Shown here piece after piece: positions 24,507 to 33,937 of a stretch of 64,000 nt of DNA. A model generated the notes under the pieces. The model did not search any database. It was not told where the DNA came from and worked only from the letters and a program-made list of their open reading frames with translations. Position numbers and translations under genes: made by a program. The stretch's first letter is position 1, and the number at the start of each line of letters is the position of its first letter. The DNA is from JACJYE01 sp964432875 (GTDB lineage Bacteria; Bacteroidota; Bacteroidia; Chitinophagales; Saprospiraceae): contig CAYSPJ010000013.1 of NCBI GenBank assembly GCA_964432875.1, positions 1 through 64,000 on the forward strand, read 5' to 3'.

Positions 24507-24641
24507 CCATGCTTTAAAGGATCTGGGAGGCGAACGACAATTTTTGAAAAGCAAAGTGTTAGCCTAAGCGGCAAGAAAAAGCCAGGAAATCAGCTTTTTC
24601 GACCTAGAGGATAGCACGCAGAACAAGCAAGAGACCGTACT

Positions 24642-26141
24642 ATGCAGCAGCATCTGACACCAGCACTCATCCTCGGTTTGATAGCCGCCTACTTCAGTTT
24701 GTTGATTATCATCTCGTATTTTACCGGGAGGAAGGCTAGTAATGCCGATTTTTTTCTGGCGGGCCGCCGCTCGCCCTGGCCTTTGGTCGCTTTCGGCATG
24801 ATTGGCGCCTCCCTATCCGGGGTGACTTTTATCTCGATACCCGGGGTAGTGGGTGCTGGTGGCCTCAATCAGGCCTTTTCCTACATGCAGATTGTGTTTG
24901 GCTACGTGTTGGGCTACGTATTCATCGCTCAGGTGCTGATGCCCTTGTATTACCGCTTGCAACTCACCACCATCTATGGCTATCTGGAGCAACGCCTCGG
25001 TATTCACGCCTATAAGACTGGGGCTGCTTACTTCCTGCTTTCCCGGGCGGTAGGCTCGGCCTTCCGGTTGTATTTGGTGGCCATCGTGCTGCAGGAATTC
25101 GTATTGGGGGCCTATGGCATCCCCTTTTGGGCTACTGTTGCTGCTACGATCATCCTCATCTGGATTTATACTTTCAGGGGGGGCATCAACACGATTGTTT
25201 ATACGGATACCCTTCAGACCTTGTGCATGCTGCTAGCCGTCATTTTGACGATTGTCGGTATCGGCAAGGCGATGGAGACGAATATCGGGGGCCTGGTGGA
25301 TATGATCCAATCCAGCTCTTACTCTAAAGTTTTCTTTTTTGAAGGAGGATGGAACGACCCTAATAATTTCTTCAAACAGTTTTTGAGCGGCGCGCTTATC
25401 ACCATCGTCATGACCGGGATGGATCAGGATATGATGCAGAAAAACCTGAGCTGCCGCAATATAGGCGAAGCACAGAAGAATATGTACACCTTCAGCACCA
25501 TCCTGGTTTTTGCCAATTTGCTGTTTCTTTCCCTGGGGGCCTTGCTTTACATTTATGCTTCGAGCATCGGTATCGCTGTACCCGAGCAAACCGATAAGTT
25601 GTATCCCATGTTGGCTTTGCGCCACCTCTCTCCGGCGGTGGGGGTGCTATTTGTCATGGGCTTAGTCGCTGCAGCTTATTCCAGTGCAGATTCTGCGCTC
25701 ACTGCCCTGACGACTTCCTTCAGCGTAGATTTTCTAAACATTGAAAAAAAGGAGCTGAGCGAAGAGCAGCAAAAGCGCACGCGGGTTCTGGTACATATAG
25801 GGGTTTCGGTCACCCTCTTCCTCATGATCATCGCTTTCCATGCCATCAACAACGAGGCGGTCATCAGCAGTTTGTTTATTGCGGCCGGCTATACTTATGG
25901 GCCTATCCTGGGGCTTTTTGCCTTTGGGCTGCTCACGCGCTATCAGGTGCGTTCTGCACTGGTGGTTCCGGTCTGCCTCATCGCTCCGGTCTTGTCTTAT
26001 TTCCTGAATGCCCACTCCGCTCAATTGTTTTTTGGCTTTGAGTTCGGATTTCTCATCATCGCCCTTAATGGCTTGTTGACATTCCTGGGGCTGTGGGCGA
26101 TTTCCTTGCCTCCGCAGGCGGCTGATGCTGCTGAAGCATAG
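24642..26141 (+). CDS. Sodium:solute symporter family (SSS) transporter
   Basis: A 499-residue protein with about 13 membrane helices. SSS family landmarks are AYFSLLIIISYFTGRKAS near the start, FFLAGRRSPWPLVAFGMIGAS, the FRGGINTIVYTDTLQ block near residue 185 and VAAAYSSADSALTALTTS near 350, the last being the sodium-site helix. Several residues of the SSS signature are seen, but the substrate (sugar, proline, pantothenate or other) cannot be told. A strong promoter and a long leader precede it; the gene is probably monocistronic. Confidence 0.93.
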   Translation: MQQHLTPALILGLIAAYFSLLIIISYFTGRKASNADFFLAGRRSPWPLVAFGMIGASLSGVTFISIPGVVGAGGLNQAFSYMQIVFGYVLGYVFIAQVLMPLYYRLQLTTIYGYLEQRLGIHAYKTGAAYFLLSRAVGSAFRLYLVAIVLQEFVLGAYGIPFWATVAATIILIWIYTFRGGINTIVYTDTLQTLCMLLAVILTIVGIGKAMETNIGGLVDMIQSSSYSKVFFFEGGWNDPNNFFKQFLSGALITIVMTGMDQDMMQKNLSCRNIGEAQKNMYTFSTILVFANLLFLSLGALLYIYASSIGIAVPEQTDKLYPMLALRHLSPAVGVLFVMGLVAAAYSSADSALTALTTSFSVDFLNIEKKELSEEQQKRTRVLVHIGVSVTLFLMIIAFHAINNEAVISSLFIAAGYTYGPILGLFAFGLLTRYQVRSALVVPVCLIAPVLSYFLNAHSAQLFFGFEFGFLIIALNGLLTFLGLWAISLPPQAADAAEA

Positions 26142-26183
26142 TATTGCCCGCTGGTGATAGGTAAGTATATCCGGCATTTTTTA

Positions 26184-26191
26184 TACCTTCG
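26184..26191 (+). promoter_or_regulatory. Possible -7 box of fabH
   Basis: TACCTTCG matches TAnnTTTG with one mismatch, 39 bp upstream of the fabH ATG. No convincing -33 box. Confidence 0.3.
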
Positions 26192-26229
26192 CCCCGGTTT
26201 TTTAAAATCAAGAAGGAAACCCAACACTT

Positions 26230-27219
26230 ATGTCAAAGATTTACGCTGCTATCACCGGGGTCCATGCATACGTGCCCGACTACGTTCTGACCAACAAGGA
26301 GTTGGAAAGCATGGTGGATACCAACGACGAATGGATCAGGACGCGTACCGGCATCGAGGAGCGCCGCATCCTGAAAGGGGAAGGCCTGGGCACTTCGGTT
26401 ATGGGCATTGAAGCCGTGAAAGGCTTGTTGGAAAAAACCAATACCGCTCCTGAAGAAATCGGACTGATGATTTGTGCTACCGTCACTGGCGATATGCACT
26501 TTCCAGACACGGCCAACCTCATTGGCGATGCCGTGGGCATCAGGAACGGCTTTTGCTTCGATCTCAATGCGGCCTGTTCGGGCTTCATCTATGCGCTGGC
26601 CACCGGCGCGAGATTCATTGAATCGGGGGCTTATAAGAAGGTGATCGTGGTGGGGGCCGATAAGATGTCATCTATTGTAGATTATACAGACCGGGCCACC
26701 TGCATCATTTTTGGCGATGGTGCTGGCGCAGTGCTGCTGGAGCCCAGTAGCGAGGCAGTAGGCATCCTGGATTCCTCCTTGCACAGCGATGGGGCAGGGC
26801 AAGTGTACCTTTATCAAAAGGCGGGTGGATCGCGCTTCCCGCCGACGCACGAAACCGTGGAACAGCGCGAGCATTTCGTTTATCAAAATGGGCAGCCGGT
26901 ATTCAAAGCCGCAGTGGCCGGCATGGCCGGGGTAGTGTCTAAGGTTATGGAACGCAACGGGCTAAGCACTGATGATGTGAACTGGCTGGTGCCTCACCAG
27001 GCAAACCGCCGCATCATTGAATCGGTAGCCCGGATGGCAAAATTCCCCATCGAGCGAGTGATGATCAATATCCATAAATACGGCAATACGACTACTGCTA
27101 CTATCCCGCTCTGCCTGTGGGAATGGGAGAGCCAACTAAAGAAAGGGGATAATCTGATCCTGACGGCCTTTGGCGGCGGCTTCACCTGGGGGGCCATATA
27201 CATCAAGTGGGCCTATTGA
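26230..27219 (+). CDS. fabH: 3-oxoacyl-ACP synthase III
   Basis: A 329-residue thiolase-fold condensing enzyme. The active-site Cys116 is in NAACSGFIYAL, His in VPHQANRRI (about 253) and Asn in HKYGNTTTATIP (about 283), the KAS III triad. It condenses acetyl-CoA or branched acyl-CoA with malonyl-ACP to begin fatty acid synthesis. It heads fabH-efp-accB-accC, a gene order widespread in Bacteroidota; accB and accC supply malonyl-CoA. Strong match over the full length. Confidence 0.96.
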   Translation: MSKIYAAITGVHAYVPDYVLTNKELESMVDTNDEWIRTRTGIEERRILKGEGLGTSVMGIEAVKGLLEKTNTAPEEIGLMICATVTGDMHFPDTANLIGDAVGIRNGFCFDLNAACSGFIYALATGARFIESGAYKKVIVVGADKMSSIVDYTDRATCIIFGDGAGAVLLEPSSEAVGILDSSLHSDGAGQVYLYQKAGGSRFPPTHETVEQREHFVYQNGQPVFKAAVAGMAGVVSKVMERNGLSTDDVNWLVPHQANRRIIESVARMAKFPIERVMINIHKYGNTTTATIPLCLWEWESQLKKGDNLILTAFGGGFTWGAIYIKWAY

Positions 27220-27262
27220 AATGGCAAAAGCAAGAATGGGTTTTACCATTATTTTTTTTGTC

Positions 27263-27270
27263 TATCTTTG
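27263..27270 (+). promoter_or_regulatory. -7 box of the efp gene
   Basis: TATCTTTG, 43 bp upstream of the efp ATG, in a T-rich stretch. It suggests efp-accB-accC can be transcribed separately from fabH. Confidence 0.5.
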
Positions 27271-27312
27271 CGGCACATTTTTTCAAAAGCAAACTAAATT
27301 TGAATTTTTTCC

Positions 27313-27879
27313 ATGGCAACCACATCTGATATCCGCAATGGCATGTGCATCGAATTTAACTCAGATATTTTCACTGTCGTTGAATTCCAGCACGTCAAGC
27401 CGGGAAAAGGCAATGCCTTTGTGCGCACCAAGCTGAAGAACCTGTCTACTGGCAGGGTCATCGACAATACCTTTCCGGCAGGTCATAAGGTCAATGAAGT
27501 GCGCGTGGAGCGCCGCAAATTCCAGTACCTCTATAATGATGAAACGGGCTTCCATTTTATGGACAAAGATTCCTTCGAGCAGTTGACACTGGATGGGAAA
27601 CTGCTGGACCGCCCGGATTTGATTAAAGAGGGGATGGAGGTTGATATTATGTTCAATGCGGAAAATGAAACTCCGCTCACCCTGGAATTGCCGCAATACG
27701 TCATCCTGGAAGTCACTTATACCGAGCCAGGCCTGCGTGGCGATACGGCGACCAACACGCTGAAGCCAGCTACGGTAGAGACGGGTGCCGAAGTGCGGGT
27801 GCCTTTGTTTATCAATCAAGGAGACCTTGTGAAAGTAGATACCGCCACCGGTGCCTACATGGAACGCGTAAAACAATAA
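27313..27879 (+). CDS. efp: Translation elongation factor P
   Basis: The 188-residue protein has the three beta-barrel EF-P layout: KOW-like N domain with the tip loop KPGKGNAF (Lys32 at the tip, the usual modification site), then two OB domains containing ETGFHFMDKDSFEQ and the signature YVILEVTYTEPGLRGDTAT. It relieves ribosome stalling at proline runs. Like other members of this cluster it is followed directly by accB, six bases after its stop. The modification enzymes are not in the window. Confidence 0.97.
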   Translation: MATTSDIRNGMCIEFNSDIFTVVEFQHVKPGKGNAFVRTKLKNLSTGRVIDNTFPAGHKVNEVRVERRKFQYLYNDETGFHFMDKDSFEQLTLDGKLLDRPDLIKEGMEVDIMFNAENETPLTLELPQYVILEVTYTEPGLRGDTATNTLKPATVETGAEVRVPLFINQGDLVKVDTATGAYMERVKQ

Positions 27880-27884
27880 AGCCT

Positions 27885-28436
27885 ATGACGTTCAAAGAAA
27901 TTCAAGAGTTGATCAGGCAGATCAGCCGTTCGAACCTGGCAGAGTTCAAAGTCAAAAATGGCGATTTTGAGATCTCTATCCGTACGGACAGGTATGAAAG
28001 ACAAAAGCAGCAAAGCCCCTCTGGCCTGGTGCAACAATTGTCTGCTCCCCCTGCAGGCATGGCTCAGATGCCGGCCGTCCAGCAGCACTATGCTCATCCC
28101 GCCAGCCCCGCCTCGCCAGCAGCAGCCCCGGTAGAGGGGCATGCAGCTGGTACAGAGCCAAAAGCAGCGGCGGCTGATCCGGGTGCCGGGCAGTATGCCG
28201 AGGTGCGCTCTCCCATTGTCGGTACTTTTTATCGATCTTCTTCTCCAGAGAAGCCGCCTTATGTGAAAGTAGGCGACGTGATCGCCGCCGGGCAGGTCGT
28301 TTGCATCATTGAAGCGATGAAGCTCTTCAACGAAATTGAAGCGGATATTTCCGGCAAAATCGTGAAGATGATGGTGGAAGATGCCCAGCCAGTGGAATAT
28401 GACCAGGTGCTGTTCCTCGTCGACCCCAAAGGCTGA
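27885..28436 (+). CDS. accB: Biotin carboxyl carrier protein of acetyl-CoA carboxylase
   Basis: A 183-residue BCCP. The N-terminal region (1-45) is helical and basic, the middle (45-100) is a Pro/Ala-rich linker, and the C-terminal biotinyl domain holds EAMKLFNEIEAD with the biotin-accepting Lys146 and a YVKVGDVIAAGQVVCIIEAM strand. It carries carboxybiotin between AccC and the carboxyltransferase. It stands between efp and accC, with a 92-bp spacer to the latter. Confidence 0.96.
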   Translation: MTFKEIQELIRQISRSNLAEFKVKNGDFEISIRTDRYERQKQQSPSGLVQQLSAPPAGMAQMPAVQQHYAHPASPASPAAAPVEGHAAGTEPKAAAADPGAGQYAEVRSPIVGTFYRSSSPEKPPYVKVGDVIAAGQVVCIIEAMKLFNEIEADISGKIVKMMVEDAQPVEYDQVLFLVDPKG

Positions 28437-28528
28437 TTCGTTGACTCGGATTTTAGAGAGCCCGGCTACAGCTTCGGCCCGCCCTATCAAGGCAGTGGCA
28501 TGCTGTGGCTTATTCAACCCAAGAAGGT

Positions 28529-29869
28529 ATGTTTAAAAAAGTACTCATTGCCAACCGTGGGGAAATAGCCCTGCGCATTATCCGTACTTGCCGCGAGATG
28601 GGTATCAAGACGGTAGCTGTATATTCTACGGCCGACCGCGAAAGCCTGCATGTGCGCTTTGCGGATGAGGCCGTCTGTATCGGCCCGCCTTCCTCCGCCG
28701 AATCTTACCTCAGTATCCCCCGCATCATGGCTGCCGTGGAAATCACGAATGCTGATGCTATCCACCCGGGCTATGGTTTCATGGCAGAAAATGCCGACTT
28801 TGCTGAGGTGTGTGCGGAGTATGGCATTAAATTCATTGGGCCGACCCCTTGGCAAATCAGAAAAATGGGGGATAAAGTAACGGCCAAAGAGACTATGATT
28901 AAAGCTGGAGTGCCGGTCATCCCGGGTTCTGAAGGCTTGGTCAAAGACGTGAAGCACGGCAAGAAGATTGCGGCCGAAGTGGGTTACCCTATTATCATCA
29001 AAGCCACTGCCGGTGGCGGCGGCAAGGGCATGCGCATCGTCTGGGAAGATAAAGATTTTGAAGCGAATTGGGACAAAGCCCGCCAGGAGGCCAAGGCCTC
29101 TTTTGGCAATGATGGCATCTATATTGAAAAATTTATCGAAGAGCCGCGCCACATCGAGTTCCAAATAGCAGGCGACCAAAAAGGCACGGTCGTCCACTTG
29201 TCAGAGCGCGACTGTTCTATCCAGCGCCGCCACCAGAAGCTGGTCGAAGAGTGCCCTTCTCCCTTTATGACCGATGAGCTGCGCAAAAAAATGGGCGATG
29301 CCGCCGTACTGGCTGGTCAATCCATTAATTATGAAGGCGTTGGCACTATTGAATTCCTGGTTGATAAGTACCGCAACTTCTTCTTCATGGAGATGAATAC
29401 CCGCATCCAGGTAGAGCATCCCGTAACGGAGGAAGTCATCGATCACGATTTAATCAAAGAGCAGATTAAAATCGCTGCCGGAGAGCTCATCACCGGGGGC
29501 AATTATTACCCCAATGCTCATGCCATAGAATGCCGGATCAATGCGGAAGACCCCTACAATAATTTCCGCCCCAGCCCCGGCCGCATCACTTCATTCCACA
29601 GCTCCAAGGGCCATGGCGTACGGGTGGATACTCACGTTTATGCGGGCTACCAAATACCGCCCTATTACGATTCCCTAATCGCCAAGCTCATCTGCCGGGC
29701 GCGCACGCGGGAGGAATGCATTACGAAGATGGAGCGTGCCCTGGACGAGTTTATCATCGAGGGTGTAAAGACTACGGTGCCTTTCCATCAAAAACTGATG
29801 AAAGACCCCCGCTTCCGCAGCGGCGATTTTAATACGGGCTTTATGAATGATTTTAGCATGGGCGATTAA
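28529..29869 (+). CDS. accC: Biotin carboxylase subunit of acetyl-CoA carboxylase
   Basis: From ATG 28529 the protein is 447 residues, the usual AccC length; an in-frame start 24 bp earlier is less likely because MFKKVLIANRGEIALRIIR is the family's N-terminus and AAGAAGG lies 6 nt upstream of this ATG. The ATP-grasp loop KATAGGGGKGMRIV (about 155-170), HLSERDCSIQRRHQK and FMEMNTRIQVEHPVTE are all present. It carboxylates biotin on AccB using ATP and bicarbonate. The carboxyltransferase genes are not in the window. Confidence 0.97.
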   Translation: MFKKVLIANRGEIALRIIRTCREMGIKTVAVYSTADRESLHVRFADEAVCIGPPSSAESYLSIPRIMAAVEITNADAIHPGYGFMAENADFAEVCAEYGIKFIGPTPWQIRKMGDKVTAKETMIKAGVPVIPGSEGLVKDVKHGKKIAAEVGYPIIIKATAGGGGKGMRIVWEDKDFEANWDKARQEAKASFGNDGIYIEKFIEEPRHIEFQIAGDQKGTVVHLSERDCSIQRRHQKLVEECPSPFMTDELRKKMGDAAVLAGQSINYEGVGTIEFLVDKYRNFFFMEMNTRIQVEHPVTEEVIDHDLIKEQIKIAAGELITGGNYYPNAHAIECRINAEDPYNNFRPSPGRITSFHSSKGHGVRVDTHVYAGYQIPPYYDSLIAKLICRARTREECITKMERALDEFIIEGVKTTVPFHQKLMKDPRFRSGDFNTGFMNDFSMGD

Positions 29870-29947
29870 TCGGCGGGGCTTGGCCCCGTGGAAGTAGCAA
29901 GGGTACACCGGAGATTGGACGCACCGCCAGCACAAAAAATATCGCGT

Positions 29948-30631
29948 ATGAAAAGCATAAGCACATTATACTTCCTGGCGCTGCTAGCGCTGGCAGCATG
30001 TGGCGGCCAATCCTCCAAGCAGGGCAGTAGCACTGTCCAATATCCAGCTGATACCGTTGGCCTAGCTGCTCCGGAGGCACCGGGAGAGGCGCCGGGGGGC
30101 TACAACAAAAAACAGTCTGCCCGCCAAGATATCGCGCCTTTCGAGGCGGTACTTGAAGATGGCAAAGTACGCTTCACCCTGAGCAGCCCCAACGAAGAGG
30201 GGCGCAACCTCCTTACCGTAGTGCCCAGCGGGCTGGAAGTACGAAACGATACCTTGCAATTGCAGGTAGAAGGGTACGTACAGGAAGCCTTTAAAGCTGA
30301 TCTCAATAAAGATGGCTTCATCGAAGTGTATGCCCTTGCCGTCAGCAGCGGCCCGCGGGCAAAAGAGCATTTGTATGGATTTTCCTCTTACCGCAACCGT
30401 TCTTATGGCCCTATCACCATGCGCGAACCGCAGCAGGCCCGCATGATGGAAGGCTATCAGGGGCAAGGCCGCTATTACCTGGGGGAAGATGGCAAGCTGA
30501 AACGAGAGTTCCCCCTGTTTGATGCTGCTGGGCAACCCAGCGGCAATAAGCGCATCATCACCTACGAACTGCAAAAAGGCGAGACGAGCTTTATCCTCGA
30601 ATCCGTCAAAAGTGAAACTATCGGCAATTGA
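29948..30631 (+). CDS. Putative lipoprotein, PliI-like C-terminal domain
   Basis: From ATG 29948 the precursor is 227 residues with a lipobox LAACGG (Cys about 18). An upstream in-frame start at 29888 is rejected because it lacks a signal. The mature part has strands such as VRFTLSSPNEEGRNLLTVVP and the segment FKADLNKDGFIEVYALAVSS followed by YGFSSYRNRSYGPI and LKREFPLFD, which resembles a fold seen in proteins annotated as PliI-type lysozyme inhibitors; this link is from memory and weak. The stop overlaps the TTG start of the next gene, so it is coupled to the ABC exporter. Confidence 0.7.
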   Translation: MKSISTLYFLALLALAACGGQSSKQGSSTVQYPADTVGLAAPEAPGEAPGGYNKKQSARQDIAPFEAVLEDGKVRFTLSSPNEEGRNLLTVVPSGLEVRNDTLQLQVEGYVQEAFKADLNKDGFIEVYALAVSSGPRAKEHLYGFSSYRNRSYGPITMREPQQARMMEGYQGQGRYYLGEDGKLKREFPLFDAAGQPSGNKRIITYELQKGETSFILESVKSETIGN

Positions 30632-32451
30632 AGAAGAACAGCTTCTGGCGTTTACTGGGCTATATACGCAACTACAAGCTTCATGTAGGCCTCAATATCA
30701 TCAGCAATATCCTCACGGCCTTATTTACGGCTTTGAGCATCCCCCTGCTCATCCCTTTCCTCGAAATCCTCTTTGACCGGCGCGAGCTAGTCTATGAGCG
30801 GCCGGAGTTTCAGCTGGATGCCCAAAGCCTGATTGATAGCTTCAATTATTACCTCAGCCAATTGATAGTTGAGCAAGGCAAAGGGGCAGCCCTGGCCTTT
30901 GTATGTTTTTCCATCCTGGGCGTTTTTTTCTTCAAAAACCTATTCCGCTATCTCTCCCTCTTCTTCATGGCACCGGTGCGCAACGGCATCATCCGCGACC
31001 TTCGGCAGCAGTTGTTTGACAAGGTGCTCTTCTTACCGCTCGCTTACTTTTCAGAAGAGCGCAAGGGCGACCTCATGTCCCGCATCACTGCCGATGTTCA
31101 GGAGGTGGAGTGGAGCATCCTCAACGTGCTGGAGAGCATCTTCCGCGAACCGCTCATCATCGTCGGGGCACTAGCTTTTATGCTCTACGTGAGCCCCTCG
31201 CTGACGCTCTTTGTTTTTGGCCTGATGATCTTTACCGCTGTGGTCATCGGCGGTATCGGGCGCACGCTCAAGCGCAGCTCCAACCTCGTGCAGCAAAAAC
31301 TGGGTGATATCGTCTCCATCGTAGAAGAAGCATTGGGCGGGCTGCGCATCATCAAGGGCTTTAATGCCGAAGCCTACCAGCAGCAAAAATTTGCCCGCGA
31401 AAACAACCACTACCGCTGGATACTAACGCGCCTGCTGTGGCGGCGCGACTTGTCCTCGCCCTTGTCTGAGTTTCTAGGCATCGGCACGGTGGCTGTACTT
31501 CTTTGGTACGGCTCGCAGCAGGTATTTTCAGGGCAGTTGCAGGCAGAAACCTTCCTCACCTTCATCTTTGCCTTCTACAACGTCATCGACCCGGCCAAGT
31601 CGCTCACTAAATCCATTTACAATATCCAAAAGGGCATCGGTGCCATGCAGCGCGTGGAGCTCGTACTGGATGCAGAGGCAGCCATTCAGGAAAAGCCCGA
31701 AGCTGTTGCCATTGAAAGCTTTGAGCGAAAAATAGAATATCGTGGGCTGAGCTTCCGCTACCGCCAGGACGACGGGCCGGTGCTCCAGGATATCAATCTG
31801 GAAATCGCCCGTGGCGAAATAGTGGCTTTAGTCGGTGCTTCTGGTGCGGGCAAAACAACCTTGGCAGACTTGCTGCCGCGCTTCTACGACCCTACGGCAG
31901 GCGGCATCTTTATCGACGGGTTGGATATCCGGGACTACCAGCTCCATAGTTTACGGCAGCTGATGGGCATCGTCTCGCAAGAGGCCATCCTTTTTAATGA
32001 TACAATCTACAACAACATCCTATTCGGGATGGTAGGGGTGAGCATGGAGGAGGTGGTGCAAGCCGCGAAAGTGGCCAATGCCCACGATTTTATCATGGCT
32101 ACCGAACGCGGCTATCAAACGAATATCGGCGACCGCGGCAGCAAGCTCAGCGGCGGCCAGCGCCAGCGCCTGACCATCGCCCGGGCCATCCTCAAAAACC
32201 CGCCTATCCTCATCTTGGATGAGGCTACTTCCGCGCTGGATTCGGAATCGGAAAAACTGGTGCAGGAAGCCCTGAGCCAGTTGATGAAGAACCGTACTTC
32301 TATCGTGATTGCCCATCGCCTCTCAACTATCCAGTATGCGGATAAAATCGTAGTGATGAAACAGGGCCGCATCCTGGAGCAAGGCACCCATCAGGCCCTG
32401 CTGCAAAAGGCAGGTGAATATCGAAAACTGGTAGAGCTGCAGGCTTTTTGA
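30628..32451 (+). CDS. ABC transporter, fused permease/ATPase (MsbA-like exporter)
   Basis: The 607-residue half-transporter has a six-helix membrane domain (about 10-320) and an ATPase domain with Walker A GASGAGKTT near residue 408, signature LSGGQRQR near 508 and Walker B ILILDEATSALD. It is of the type of MsbA or lipid/peptide exporters. The initiation codon is TTG at 30628, overlapping the stop of the lipoprotein gene (TTGA), the only in-frame start that gives an intact N-terminus. Substrate is unknown; coupling to an envelope lipoprotein hints at envelope transport. Confidence 0.93.
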   Translation: MKKNSFWRLLGYIRNYKLHVGLNIISNILTALFTALSIPLLIPFLEILFDRRELVYERPEFQLDAQSLIDSFNYYLSQLIVEQGKGAALAFVCFSILGVFFFKNLFRYLSLFFMAPVRNGIIRDLRQQLFDKVLFLPLAYFSEERKGDLMSRITADVQEVEWSILNVLESIFREPLIIVGALAFMLYVSPSLTLFVFGLMIFTAVVIGGIGRTLKRSSNLVQQKLGDIVSIVEEALGGLRIIKGFNAEAYQQQKFARENNHYRWILTRLLWRRDLSSPLSEFLGIGTVAVLLWYGSQQVFSGQLQAETFLTFIFAFYNVIDPAKSLTKSIYNIQKGIGAMQRVELVLDAEAAIQEKPEAVAIESFERKIEYRGLSFRYRQDDGPVLQDINLEIARGEIVALVGASGAGKTTLADLLPRFYDPTAGGIFIDGLDIRDYQLHSLRQLMGIVSQEAILFNDTIYNNILFGMVGVSMEEVVQAAKVANAHDFIMATERGYQTNIGDRGSKLSGGQRQRLTIARAILKNPPILILDEATSALDSESEKLVQEALSQLMKNRTSIVIAHRLSTIQYADKIVVMKQGRILEQGTHQALLQKAGEYRKLVELQAF

Positions 32452-32528
32452 GCTGCTTGGGATGTCATCCCGTTACTCACTACATAGGTCCAGGATGCCC
32501 TCCGGGCGATTGCATGCACATGTCCGCT

Positions 32529-33395
32529 TCAAGGCACCGGCGGCATGCCGCTTAAGGTTTTTTCCTTGCCATCATAGTCAATACTGAGCACGGGGATATG
32601 AGAGTGGTTGACCAGCGCTTCCACATTACTGCCAACAAACATGCGTTTGAGCGGGTGGCGTTGGCGGTTGGAGATGCCGATGAGGTTGGCGCCGATCTCC
32701 TGGGCAAAAGCGCGGATGCCACGTTCGATGCTAAAGTTCCGGTGGATGTGGAGTTTACAGTGGAAAGGGACGCACAAGGAGCGGAACCGGTCCATTGATT
32801 CCTGGCTGAGGATATAGGGGGGATCGAACAGCGAAGAAGTATGTATCTCGACCAGATGTATCTCTGGCACAAAAGGCTTGACAAACTCCTTGAAGTGCAG
32901 GAAGGGCTGGATCTCATCCTCATGGAAGTTGGAGGCGAAGACCACCCGGTCGAAGTTGACGCTTTCCAGTGGCTCCTTAACCACCAGTACCGGGCAGTGC
33001 ACTTCGCGCACGACCTTCTGAGTGTTGGAGCCGATAAAGTACTCATTTTTACCACTGGTGCCGTGAGACCCCATCACGATGAGATCGATGCCATGTTTGT
33101 GGGTGTAAAGAGCTACTTCCCGGGCTACCTTATTGCCGCTATATGCCGTAGATACATCCAGGCTGCTATACTTCCGGCGCAGGTCGTTGAGCAGTATTTC
33201 GGCATTGTAAATACTTTGCTGAGCTTCGGGCAGCTTGCTTTTTTCCTGCGGGCTTAGCTCATGCCAGCCTGGTGGGATATTGATACAGGTCAGGATGTGC
33301 AAACTGGCTTCCATGCGCTGTGCAAGCTTGGCAGCAGCCTCGGCAGCTTGGTTGGCGCAGGCCGAGAAATCAGTAGGGATCAGGATGCTTTTCAT
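32529..33395 (-). CDS. Universal stress protein, tandem UspA domains
   Basis: This 288-residue protein has two UspA-like halves. The first starts MKSILIPTDFSACANQAAE and includes the ATP-binding pattern GSHGTSGKNEYFIGSNTQ followed by CPVLVVK. The second (about 150-288) is more diverged and ends with MFVGSNVEALVNHSHIPVLSID. Tandem Usps sense adenine nucleotides and respond to stress. It is part of a run of stress genes on this strand, after the CBS operon, which has its own terminator (33425-33456). Confidence 0.9.
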   Translation of the reverse strand: MKSILIPTDFSACANQAAEAAAKLAQRMEASLHILTCINIPPGWHELSPQEKSKLPEAQQSIYNAEILLNDLRRKYSSLDVSTAYSGNKVAREVALYTHKHGIDLIVMGSHGTSGKNEYFIGSNTQKVVREVHCPVLVVKEPLESVNFDRVVFASNFHEDEIQPFLHFKEFVKPFVPEIHLVEIHTSSLFDPPYILSQESMDRFRSLCVPFHCKLHIHRNFSIERGIRAFAQEIGANLIGISNRQRHPLKRMFVGSNVEALVNHSHIPVLSIDYDGKEKTLSGMPPVP

Positions 33396-33424
33396 AGTGG
33401 GTTACCGCTTTAATTTTCATCATG

Positions 33425-33456
33425 AAAAAGGGCAACCATCGCAAGGATGATCGCCC
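33425..33456 (-). terminator. Rho-independent terminator after the CBS gene
   Basis: On the minus strand an 11-bp stem (GGGCGATCATC at 33456-33446 with GATGGTTGCCC at 33440-33430, two wobble pairs) with a 5-nt loop precedes TTTTT (33429-33425). It lies 59 bp after the CBS stop and separates that operon from the following usp gene. Confidence 0.7.
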
Positions 33457-33514
33457 CTCGTCCTAGTCGCAAAAGCCAATTTACTTATTAAGCGTAGAGC
33501 CTGGCAGGGTATTG

Positions 33515-33937
33515 CTACCCCACTTCTGCCAGATGGCGCACCAAGTCGCGGCTAGTGATGATGCCGACCACCCGGCCGTCATCTACTATGGGCAGCGACT
33601 GAATGTGGTTCGTCGTAAGCAGTTCGGCTGCTTTTTTCAAAGAGGTATCCGGCCTGGCGCTGAACGGGTTGGGCGTCATGATGCTTTCGATAGTGAATTC
33701 TTTGTTCAGGCTAGCTTCATCGCTTTGTCGGAGCTCCGTAAGCCTTCTGCCGTAAGCCTTCAGCACGTCATTGGCGCTCACGATGCCGATTAGTTGCCCC
33801 TCCTCGTCAATGACGGGGAGATGGTGGATGTTCAGCTCGAAGAAAAGCCGGCACAATTCCGTGAAACTGTGGTCGAGGTGGGCAAACAAGACGTTTCTGC
33901 TCATCACCTCTGCTACCGATAATGTATCCGTCATCAT
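33515..33937 (-). CDS. CBS-pair domain protein
   Basis: The 140-residue protein consists only of two CBS motifs: residues 8-65 (SVAEVMSRNVLFAHLDHSF, HLPVIDEEGQLIGIVSANDV) and 80-138 (TIESIMTPNPFSARPDTSL, QSLPIVDDGRVVGIITSRDL). Such stand-alone pairs bind adenosine nucleotides and act as energy or stress sensors. Its start overlaps the stop of the upstream 126-aa gene by four bases (ATGA), so the two are co-translated. The stop is followed by a terminator. Confidence 0.94.
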   Translation of the reverse strand: MMTDTLSVAEVMSRNVLFAHLDHSFTELCRLFFELNIHHLPVIDEEGQLIGIVSANDVLKAYGRRLTELRQSDEASLNKEFTIESIMTPNPFSARPDTSLKKAAELLTTNHIQSLPIVDDGRVVGIITSRDLVRHLAEVG